A stretch of DNA of 64,000 nucleotides, from positions 4,154,001 to 4,218,000 of the forward strand of contig JAPYXD010000753.1 of assembly GCA_030998225.1 (NCBI GenBank). Reading direction: 5' to 3'. This DNA is from Diplolepis rosae. Taxonomy: Eukaryota; Arthropoda; Insecta; Hymenoptera; Diplolepididae. The notes under the pieces are model-generated. The model saw only the letters and a program-made list of their open reading frames with translations. It made no database searches and was not told the origin of the DNA. The position numbers were made by a program, and so were the translations under genes. Shown here in pieces: positions 54,340 to 64,000 of this stretch (its first letter is position 1; the number at the start of each line of letters is the position of its first letter).

Positions 54340-56000
54340 TATTTTTTAACATAACTATACTCATGTTTTTTAAGGGCAAATGTTAAAAAATGTGTAATCT
54401 TTGAAGGCTTTTTGACCTTAAATAAAAAATTGTTCATCTAATAATTTAATTAGATTCACTACTTTTTTGTGGAAATCTGAGCTCAATTTACAAAATAATA
54501 GATTTATTTAATTGTATCAGCGAGACGTAACATTTCATAATCTTAATCATAAAAGTTCATAATCATCATTTTGTGGTTCGATGATTATTCACGGTGTCTA
54601 GTTTTTTTGATAATCAGTATTAAATTTTCTCAACTGTGATGCTTGATCGTTGGAAAGTTGAAGAATCAATTTATGACATTGATTTGCCTTTTTGGGATGA
54701 ATAGAACTGCTATTGGTTAATCACTAATAGCTATCTATGTACTTTTAGTCTAGATATCTAGAATGATGTTTCAGAATAACGTCCCTGAGAAACTTTTTAA
54801 TCCTTAATAGGTTCCAGTTTATCTGATGTAATCAAGGGCTTCAGCTTTATTTTCCCAGGTGTGGATTAATATTCTAAAATCAACTTTTGATAACAAAAGA
54901 GCCATTCTTTAATCTCGTTTTAATTGCTTTATTTATTGTTTAATTTTATTTTTATTAAAATATATTCAAGGTTCTAATTGTAAGGGGTAATCAAGAAATT
55001 TGAAAAAGTTTAACACGATTTTAGAAAAGTAAACAATTTCAAAGTAAATTTAAAGAACAAGATCTAGAAAATTTTCAACATTGAACTTTAAACAATTTTA
55101 AACGATTTTATAAAATTACCAAAAGTTTTAGATCTAAGGGACAAGGAGATTTTGGGTAAAATTTGTAAATTGTTAAAAAAATCCAAAACTAATAATTTTC
55201 TTATTATTCACTTTAGAAAATTTATATTTTTCTGAACTTCAAACCTTAGAACATGAAAAAACTGAAAATTAAAACTTTTTATGGATAATTTAAATTACTT
55301 ATAAATTTAAGAATTTAGATACTAAACATTATTTGGTTAAAAATTCGTATTTCTACTCTCTGATTTTATAATCTTATACATTTTCAGATTTATATATTCC
55401 GGATTTTTCGAAAGTTAGAGAATGCAATAAAAAATTAATAAGCTAAAAGATAAGAAAAATTGATTCTTGGAAAAAAATGCAAAATAAACTTATCTATCGA
55501 TAGATTATAAAATTTTGAAAGCAAAAAATTAGAATTCAGAATCTTGAAAACTTAAAAAACAGAATATTCAAAATTAATGATTTTAATAATAAAAAATCAA
55601 ACGATTTTCATATTGCTATGTTATTTAAAAAGTTGGTATATAAAAATATTTAATATCTTAAACTTGAAAATGTGGAAAATCCACAAAAAAGTTGGCAGCC
55701 ATGATTTTAATGTTTAGAATTTAAATAGAAACACAAATTTTTTCCAGAAAATTTTAATCTCACTATGCAATTATAAAGGTACTAACGGCGGATATAAACT
55801 TTTGTTTTGACTTTAAGCCAAAGATGGAGCGACCTTGAGAGGAATGTCGACCGGTTCGGATGCCTTAAAAGTACAGATCAACATTTCCTTCCGTCATTGA
55901 AAAAATTGCACGACCCGAAAGGTCATGAGGTACTTGAAAAAATTATTTAATTATAAAAACGGAATTTAGACGTTGTATTCTGTATATTATAGAGGCCTTA
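54340..56000. other. AT-rich spacer, no gene seen
   Basis: Low-complexity AT-rich DNA (many aaaatttt and tttaaa words). No coding exon, RNA gene or element end is recognised. Confidence 0.5.
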
Positions 56001-56004
56001 GTGT

Positions 56005-56729
56005 CCCTGGCGAAAGTATCGGATTGAAATTCATTCCGAGCGAATCATAGCTATACCGAACTAATCCGAAAAACGTTTTGTATCTTTTTTGATAAAAAAC
56101 GGTCAAAAATCAATCTGACTCAATCCGCTTTAATCCAAGGCATCAATCCGAATGAATCCGAACCAAAATTTCAATTCGAATGAATCCGAGCTCAGATTGA
56201 TCCAAACTCTAAATCTAAATCCGTTGAAATCTACTGATTATCAGTGAAATTTGACCGATTCAAATAGCTAAAAAGAGGTTTCACGGATTACTTCAATGAA
56301 AAGTAACTGGTTCAACCGTGGAAAATATTGTTTTCACTGATTAATCAGTGAAAATTAACTGATTTAACAGTGGAACATATTGTTTTCACTGGTGAGTCAG
56401 TGATAATGCAAATCAGTGGAAATTTGACTGATTCAGTTTTAGAGAGAACCAAATTTTCAATTAGAATGAATCCGAGGTCGAAATGATTGCGATTAATTCT
56501 GATTTAAAATTTGGTTTGGATCATTCCGAGCTCGGATTGATCGGATTGGTTTTGGATACAGTCGGATTGATGCTACGGATTGAATCGGATTTATTGGAAT
56601 TCATTCTGATTGAGTTGGATTTAGTCAGATCGATTTTCAACCGATTTACATCAAACGAGATTTAATTTTTTTTTCCGGATTGACGTCGAATGGGACAGAA
56701 TGAAATCCTATCCGAAACTTTCACCAGAG
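56005..56729. mobile_element. CCCTGGCGAAAGTATCGGAT element interrupted by another MITE
   Basis: Left end CCCTGGCGAAAGTATCGGAT and right end TCCGAAACTTTCACCAGAG are inverted. The arms consist of AATCCGAATGAATCCGA-type words. A copy of the CTCTAAATC MITE sits inside (about 56208-56447). Without the insert the length is near 480 bp, like the uninterrupted relative at 57974-58427. Confidence 0.8.
56208..56447. mobile_element. nested MITE, copy 3, reverse orientation
   Basis: Contains ctactgattatcagtgaaat, tagctaaaaagaggtttcac and gactgattcagttttagaga, the reverse complement of the 53.2 and 54.1 kb copies. It is more diverged. It lies inside the CCCTGGCGAAAG element, so it inserted later than its host. 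Confidence 0.8.
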
Positions 56730-57973
56730 TATGAATCTTTGATCTATGACGCTGAATCAAAAGTGAAAATTACGCAGAGAAGAGTTTGAATGGATCTGAC
56801 ATTTAACATCACTGAAGTGCAGAAAAGAAAGTTTAAAGGAAGAGACATACCTAACAAGACTAGAAATTCTATTCTCTAAATCTACTTGTAAATGCATGAA
56901 GAATATCTAAATCTATATGAAACATCGCTGAGTCATGGTTAGATCCATTGTTTTGGGAGAATATCAAGATCGCAGATAAATTTTTTCAGGTAAAGAATTT
57001 AAGGAGTTACTGAAGAGCTAAAACGAATCATCCGGAATTAGCTCGCGACCCAATTCATTCTCTGCTATAAAAATAAATCCACAATCGATGAACAAGAACT
57101 CTTAATTTGAATAAAATTACCATCAATTCTTATTCTTTCTGAAATATAAAATACGTGAAAAAAACAAATAAAATATTATAAATTCTAGCAGAATTTATTT
57201 ACAGATACGTTCCTTGAACTTGAACCGTGACTTTATTGCCATGATAAATAAAACAACGTTCCAGACATGCTTTTTTGCTATGGCTAATAATCATAAATTG
57301 CTTTTCGGTACTTAAATAAATATGAGAAAATAGATAAATTATACACCTGGGTGATGTTGAGAATTTTTTGGATTGCATTGCATTGCATTTGCATTGTGTC
57401 AAAAATTTTTAAAAAACTCTAAAGAATATTAAAATGCAATATTTACTATGATAATCAAGATCGAAAAATTAACATTGCTTATAGTGATCAGTAATGCGCA
57501 ACTTTAGTCAATGACCGGAAATTGCAAAGTTGGTTGCACTAGGAAAGTTTTTTTCAGTTGCAAATGGAGTGCTGAGACGGTTATATTACTTTAGGAACGG
57601 TAACGAAAATGAGAATATTACCAAGAATATAACAGACAGATAAATTCTTTTTGAATTTATAAAAATTTTCTTATTTTGAAGTGTATTTTATTTGTGCGGA
57701 AAAAAATAAAGAACGAGAATTAAAAAGGCAATTATCATTCTCTTAATACTGTGCTTTCTCTTTATTTTTCGTAACAAGTTTCTGCAAATTATAGGTTATG
57801 TTCTTTACTTTACTTTAATTTATACTTTAATGTATTATTGTGGAACTTATTGTATGGAAATTTTACATTTTTTTGTAAAAATATATGTGCATATATAATT
57901 ATTATATCTATATTATATTCATTATATCATTATAATAAAGGATTTTCTATATAGTCTATAATTGTAGAGATGA

Positions 57974-58427
57974 CCCTGGCGAAAGTATCGGATAGGAATT
58001 TATTCCGAGCCAATTAGAACTTTTCCGATTAAATCCGATATCTGTATCCGAACCAATCCGAAAAACGTTTTGTATCTCGTTTGATGAAAAACGGTAAAAC
58101 AATCGATCCGACCTAATCCTAGGCAACAATCCGAATGAATCCGAACCAATTCGAATGAATCCAAACCAATCCGAAACCAAGTTTTCAATCAGAATCAATC
58201 CGAATGAATCCGAGGTCGGAATGATTTGGATTCATTTGGACAGTTGCTTCGGATTAAAGCGGATTAGGTTGGACTGATTTTTTACGGTTTTTCGTCAAAC
58301 GAGATACAAAATACGTTTTCAGGATTGGTTCATAATGATGTGCATTGGCTCGGATACAGATATCGGAATGAATCGGAATAGTTCTGATTGTCTCGGAATG
58401 AATTCCTATCTGATACTTTCGCCAGGG
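57974..58427. mobile_element. CCCTGGCGAAAGTATCGGAT fold-back MITE, intact copy
   Basis: A 454-bp hairpin with ends CCCTGGCGAAAGTATCGGAT and ATCTGATACTTTCGCCAGGG. Arms share aaaaacgttttgtatctcgt against acgagatacaaaatacgttt. Small ORFs inside are by-products of the repeats. Flanks 56730-57970 and 58430-59700 show no gene. Confidence 0.85.
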
Positions 58428-59699
58428 AATATAAATTTAAGTATATTAATTTAAGATTTTTAGTGTCCAATGTATTAAATTCAAAATGAACCTAACCTCG
58501 AATTTCAAAAGTATATAATTTTAATATATTGACAGTAAAACTATTCTTAGATTCTTCTTTATTTATAAATATATTTATATAAGTAAACGCCTCTTCTTTA
58601 ACTATAAAAGTATTATAAATATTGATAAATAATTATCTGAACCATAAATTTTTGAAATTTGCTCTATGTTCTGTAATATTCTCGGTTATGCATGAACTTA
58701 GGTTCTCGAGAATTTAAAAACTCTAGTTACAAAGAATATCGATACAAAACTATGGAAGTAAACGAATAATCCTAATGTGCAAAAAATTATACACATACAT
58801 CTTTTTGCGAGTTTCTAGAAAATTAAAACGAACTTTAATTGAATTTATGTAATTAAATTACCTCATTTTGCTATTACTCTATTTCCTGTTTTCAATTACA
58901 TATGCATAGAAGTTAGAAAAATGTAGACTGATTGCCTTATTTGAAAGTACTTTATATTTTTCTCACAGCTCATGGATGAACAGGCGAAACTAAAATTTCA
59001 ATCAACGATTTAAACCTTTTTGTCACAAACACAGATTTAGAGACACGAAATGATGAAGCGTGGTTGGCAAACTGAACGTTCAGGTTGAATGAAACCCTTC
59101 AAGTTTGTTCCAGTAATAGGTTTACAGTTCGATATACCGATCGCAGAAGGTAAATTTGCAAACAACGTCAAATTTGAGGGATCAATAATTTTCAACAACA
59201 AAGAAGGGTTCATTTATTATTTTTAATTTTTGTTTAGGAAAAGTATCTGAAAAAATTTCTAGGGCAGAAAATCGATCGCAGACTTCACAAACGTATTTCA
59301 AGCCAGACATCCCTTATTATTAATTTAGAGGAAAGACGTCCTTCTAGAATTCTAGTGTTCTGAACTCAAAAATTTAAAGCGTCTGTTTCCATGAAAATCC
59401 CAAAGCAGGAAGAGGAGAATCGATGCAATTTGTCTAAAGAAAGGTTCATGACTATAACATGAAAGATAGTGAAGTCATTGCACCAAGAAGTGAAGAACAA
59501 TGTATAACAGTAAACATACTTTGTTGTCTGTCATAATTTTACGACATCCGTGCAAAATCTGATTGTTGTGATAGTTGAAGATCATATGGACGTGACATTG
59601 GTACAACTAAAACTCAAAAAAATCTAGAATTTCGTTTGAATTGTTTCTATTTTTACTTCCTCTTCTTTTCTCAGATTCAATTAATCGTGATTTCAAGAT

Positions 59700-60780
59700 A
59701 CATTTTCACAAGTGATGTACTCGTATTCGAGACGTTCAAAAGACATCTATAGAACGTCCATGTTTGTCCAATTGACATCTTGTGGACTTTCATTTCCTTA
59801 AAGCAGCCTTAACTCATCAAAGGTCCAAACGACGTACTTTGAACAGAGATAGACGTCTTAAAGACGTTTTTTGAACGTCCCAAAATACATCTAAAAAACA
59901 TCTTTAGGATATCCACGTATGTCCAATTAATGACTTATGAACGCCCCATGTCGAAAATACGTCTTTGAGACTTTAAACGTCTGAAAAACATCAACTGTAC
60001 AGACATGGACGTCTTAAAGACGTCTTCTAGACGTTCTAAAATCGACTATGTTCCTATGCCCACTGGGTAGATATTACGAGGTACTATCTCAGAAGCATGA
60101 CTGTAAATAATGGGCACGGGGACGTAGTTAACTTGAGGATATCTAAAAGACATCTTTATGACGTTTATGTATATCCAATTGATGTTTTCCAGATATTTAA
60201 AGTCTCAAAGACGTAGTTTCGACATGGGGCGTCCACAAGGCATCAATTGGATAAACATGGTATCCTAAGGATGTATTTTAGACGGTTTTAGGACGTCTAT
60301 GTCCGTCCGACTAATGTCTTTTCGATATATCACATCATAAAGACGTTAAAGGCGTGTCTAACACGTCTAAAATACGTTTACAAGATATCCATGTATGTCC
60401 AATTGATGCCTTGTGGATTCCACAAGTAGAAAATAAGTCTTTGAGACTTTAAGTTTCTGAAATACATCAATTGGATAAACATGGACGTCTTCACGACGTC
60501 TTTTAGACTTCCTTAAGTCGACCATGTCTCTGTCTCCACTGGGATATCTAATGTCTTTAGAACGTCTTTAAGACTTGATATATCTAAAATACATTAGCTG
60601 AACATACATGGACGTCCTATAGGCGATTTTTAGACGTCTTAAAGGCGATAGCCTCTCCATGTACACTAGGACTATATTTAATTTTACATATAACCCAGAT
60701 TGGGAAAAATCTAAAGAGATTCTAACGACGTCTCTGGGATGATTTTTGACACATGTATTTTGGACGTCCTAGGAACGTTC
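59700..60780. repeat. GACGTC-rich degenerate satellite, right block
   Basis: Dense GACGTC, AGACGTCTTT and ATCAATTGGATAAACATGG words, with phrases such as 'caattgatgccttgtgga' repeated imperfectly in both orientations. Related to 1-1900 but with different ordering. Noncoding. Confidence 0.7.
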
Positions 60781-61610
60781 TTAGGACGTACAATGGCGAT
60801 GCAAATGACCTCAAAAGTATTTCATGCCTTAAGGACGTTTGAAGAACATGCTCAGAACATTAACTAACTTTGAGCTGGCAGAGAAGTTCGTGTGACGTCC
60901 TTAACGCGTCTCAAAAACGTCCAGTATCTCTTCAATATCCATTTACACTTTAATATCTTAGAAGTGTATCCCAGGGATAACTTATTTTTCAAAGACGTTT
61001 TTAGGATGTTTTTAGGACATAAAACATCTTTGAGACGTCTTAACAACGTTTCAACAACCTGAATGTCAGGCTTCTTGTTGTCCTCTGGACCTCTTTTGTC
61101 TAACAAACGTCTTTGAGACATCCTCAGCTTAGCAAAACGTCTGGCAGAGTTGCCTGTCTGACGTCCTTAAAGCGTCTCAAAGACGTTCAGTGTCTCTGCA
61201 ATATCCCTTAACCCTTTAATATCTTAGAAATGTATTCCAGGGATATATTATGTTCCAAAAACGTTTTTAGAATGTTTTTAGGACATTAGACATCTTTGAG
61301 ACGTCTTAAAAACGTCTCGGCAACTTGAATGTCAGTTTTTTGATGTCCTCTGGACGTCTTTTGTCTAACAGACGTCTTTGAGACACGAGATGTCCTTAGG
61401 TTAACAAAACGTCTGGCAGAGAAGTCCATGTGACGTCCTTAAAGCGTTTCGAAGACGTCCAATGTCTCTTCAATATCCCTTTGCCCTTTAATATCTTCGA
61501 AGTGTATTCCAAGGATATCTTGTGTTTCAAGGTCGTCTTTAGGATCTTTTAAGGATATCAGACATCTTTGAGACGTACTTCTTCTGGACGTCCACGGTTT
61601 TGTGCTCACT
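60780..61610. repeat. tandem array of about 270-bp GACGTC monomers
   Basis: The landmark ggcagag followed by tgacgtccttaa recurs at 60877, 61143 and 61415, giving spacings of 266 and 272 bp. Each unit also carries tgtctcttcaatatccctt and cagggatat in the same order. About three copies are present. The minus-strand ORF at 60864-61121 is an accident of the monomer. Confidence 0.8.
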
Positions 61611-61619
61611 GGGTATGTG

Positions 61620-63540
61620 ATGGCGATCTAAGATAATCTAGATATTATCTTTCAATACCTTAAATATGAAAATCCATCATCTAGATTGTGAGGTCCAATA
61701 TCTATAAATCGCCTTATCAAATCCATTCCTCTAATTGCTGCTTTACCTAATTAGTAGAAACCCTGCTAAATGTACTTAAGACATTCTAGGAAAATACTAG
61801 TTTACTTAAATAATGTCCAAGAAAAGTACTTTCTTTTAGGGACACATGATATTTATGAAATAAAACCCTCGAAAAGCCTTTGGATTAGGAGATTTACTGC
61901 ATGTTTTACACGCGTAGAAGGGACTGATGTTTGAATTGCTGTCCAAGTATATAGCATTTTTATTCCGAAATGCCTCCCGAAAGTGAGCGTTTTAGGGGTT
62001 TCTCCCTTCAGTATACGCAGAATGAAAGAGGGATCGGGAATTCTAATCCCCCTCAAAATTCGCTCTAGACTCTTGACAGAAACTCAGAAGCCCGATGTCT
62101 AAAAGCAAATTAATCGCAAAGGAGAAACCAGCGTGTCTTTCATGAAATCATTCTGCGTGACCGTCATGGGCCGCCTTGCAATCTCGTAATTTTAAACTCG
62201 TGAGGATATCTTGAATGGATCAACGATCTTAAGTTCCTAGACCTCAATCTACAGACTCGTCAGGAAACAAGTCTCCAAAAAATCAAGTGCAAACGGAGAA
62301 AAATGGATATTTAACTATGAGACCAGAATTTTATACATTCAATTTTAATATCTAGATATTCAGCTATGATATTGGAGATATTAGAGTAGGATGACAGTTA
62401 CATCTTAAATACTAGAGCTGAATGTCTAGGTAATGTATCCGAATGTATAAGTTACTTGTGACATAGCTAAGCATCAGGATTCTAATACTGAATATCCACT
62501 GTCGAACATCTAAAATACGTCTTTTGGACGTCTCAAAGGCGACTATGTCCCTGTATCCATTGGGGAAATACTTAGATATTCATTTTAACATCTATATATT
62601 AAGCCTCAATATCAAAAGTAAAAGATTGATTATCAAAAAAGCAATAAAACGAAGAATATTTCAGTCATTTAGACGGAGAAAAATGGATATTCAACTATGG
62701 GTAAATTATCTCATGAGTTAAATTATAAAACTCTACATATTTAGCTGTAATATCTAAGACACGAAAATAAGATAATATTATTTACACGAAGATGAATGAA
62801 TATTCAGGATTAATATCTCGATATTCAGATCTAATATCTAAGATATTAAAATAAAAAAATATTATTATCTACACGGAAAAGAATGGATATTCGGGATGAA
62901 TGTCTAGATATTCCACTACGGAACAAAAATCTTATATGTTCAGTCTTAATATCTAGATATTCAGCAGTAAAATTTAAGATATTATATTATGCAAAAGTTA
63001 ATATCTTAGATATTACAGTTGAATAACTAGATATAGCAACTGAATATATAAAATGTCTGCCCCACGGTTGAATATCCATTTTTCTTCATGTAAGATATAT
63101 CAGATCAATATCTAGATATTATAAGCAAATACTAAATATGCTAGTCCCATGGTTGAGTAGTTATACATAGAAAAATCAATATTCGACTTTGAGACAATTT
63201 TATTATATATTCAGTTGCAATGTACAAGATATTAAAATAGGTTATTAATTTCTTAGTTATCACAGATAAATATCTAGATATTAATTCTGAATATCCATTT
63301 TTCTCCGTGTAGGCAAAGGGACATCTAGGAGACGTCTATGTTTATCCAATTGATATCTTTAAGACATCTCAAATCTTAAAAACGTCGCAGACAACTATCT
63401 CCAACCGACTGCGAAGTTTTGATATCTAGACACCAAATCATGAAATCTAAACCTAGAGCTTTTATATCAAGGATAATAGAACCTAAATATCGCAAGTTTA
63501 CCTCTAAATTTTAAATCTCGATTTCTCGATATTCAACCCC
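61620..63540. repeat. TCTAGATATT palindrome-rich satellite
   Basis: AATATCTAGATATT and variants recur near 62350, 62910, 62960, 63110 and 63280, often beside ccatttttctccgtgtag or its complement acacggaaaagaatggat. The pattern suggests a decayed array of short inverted units. No coding exon is recognised; the small ORFs here are AT-rich noise. Confidence 0.65.
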
Positions 63541-63889
63541 AATATCTTAGATTTTCATTTTACAGTTAACTGTCCCGAGTAATTTTATTTAATAAAAATT
63601 GAACTTTAATCCAAAGTTCACTTGTTTTGAAACATTAATCTTCAATAAAAAACTGTTTTCTTCAAGCCCAACTTTTATTATTTAAATAAAGTCCTCTTTT
63701 GAAAAACGTCACACTAAATTAAGTCTTTTATCAGTTACAATAGTTCACTACACTTAGGCAAACTGCACTCATTACTGCGATCACGAGAAGAAGTCTTAGA
63801 TGAAATAAAAGTATTTTTCATTGATAGAAACCTGAGCGGTTTGACTGGATTGACTGGTGCCATGTGGCCACTTGGCTCAACTTGGGTCA

Positions 63890-64000
63890 ACTGTATTGTA
63901 TGGTACGAAAGCAGCTTTCCCGCCGCGTCGCGGCGAGGGAACGTCCGCGTTTCCCCCTTCTCTTAGACCCCCCCCCCCCCCAGGTCTCTTCGCCATCTGC
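63890..64000. promoter_or_regulatory. CpG-rich patch at the window edge
   Basis: cccgccgcgtcgcggcgagg is followed by gaacgtccgcgtttccc and a C run at 63970-63982. This is the only CpG-dense sequence between 50.5 kb and the end. It could be the promoter or first noncoding exon of APC, which must lie to the right of 51983, or of a gene beyond the window. Confidence 0.3.

Noticed and set aside
57956..58198. Overlapping minus-strand ORFs with repeated IGSD/IRSD words
   Set aside because: The periodic peptide simply reflects AATCCGA repeats in the fold-back MITE.
60864..61121. An 85-codon minus-strand ORF in the GACGTC array
   Set aside because: It follows the tandem monomer and would be repeated with it; it is not a gene.

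Overview
The window is AT-rich animal nuclear DNA with short introns, dense terminal-inverted-repeat elements and one intact non-LTR retrotransposon. Protein similarity points to an insect. A hymenopteran is plausible from base composition and the single long APC gene, but nothing here fixes the order or species.

Five conserved genes can be reconstructed exon by exon with consistent splice phases. They alternate in direction: TMTC3 (minus, 6469-11378, 12 coding exons), PEX12 (plus, 12457-13918, 6 exons), Merlin (minus, 14759-17691, 9 exons plus an unusual 102-nt intron), WDR61/SKI8 (plus, 18809-20588, 8 exons) and APC (minus, 22278-51910, 9 coding exons). TMTC3/PEX12 and Merlin/WDR61 are divergent pairs with about 1.1 kb between start codons. 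PEX12/Merlin and WDR61/APC are convergent. The functions are unrelated: ER O-mannosylation, peroxisomal import, Hippo-linked cortical scaffolding, Ski/PAF1 RNA surveillance and Wnt/microtubule scaffolding. This is a housekeeping neighbourhood, not an operon.

APC spreads over about 30 kb because introns 1 and 3 are full of mobile DNA. Intron 1 holds a full-length R1-like LINE (45348-50365) on the strand opposite APC, flanked by a 15-bp target-site duplication, with gag-like and endonuclease/reverse-transcriptase frames open. Intron 1 also holds a large fold-back element and a repeat copy with a hammerhead-ribozyme-like core. Intron 3 holds several MITEs and a possible alternative first exon.

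From 52 to 64 kb no protein-coding exon is recognised. This stretch, probably the APC 5' intron or intergenic DNA, contains a palindromic element with two more hammerhead-like motifs, three copies of a small MITE (one nested in another element) and long satellite-like tracts built from GACGTC and TCTAGATATT palindromes. The left end (1-1900) has related GACGTC repeats. A chain of small, well-spliced exons without a long ORF at 2.4-5.2 kb may be a noncoding RNA.

The most unusual signals are the hammerhead-like motifs in fold-back elements, the stop-free 102-nt intron in the FERM domain of Merlin, the start-codon-less ORF2 of the LINE, and the possible alternative APC N-terminus.
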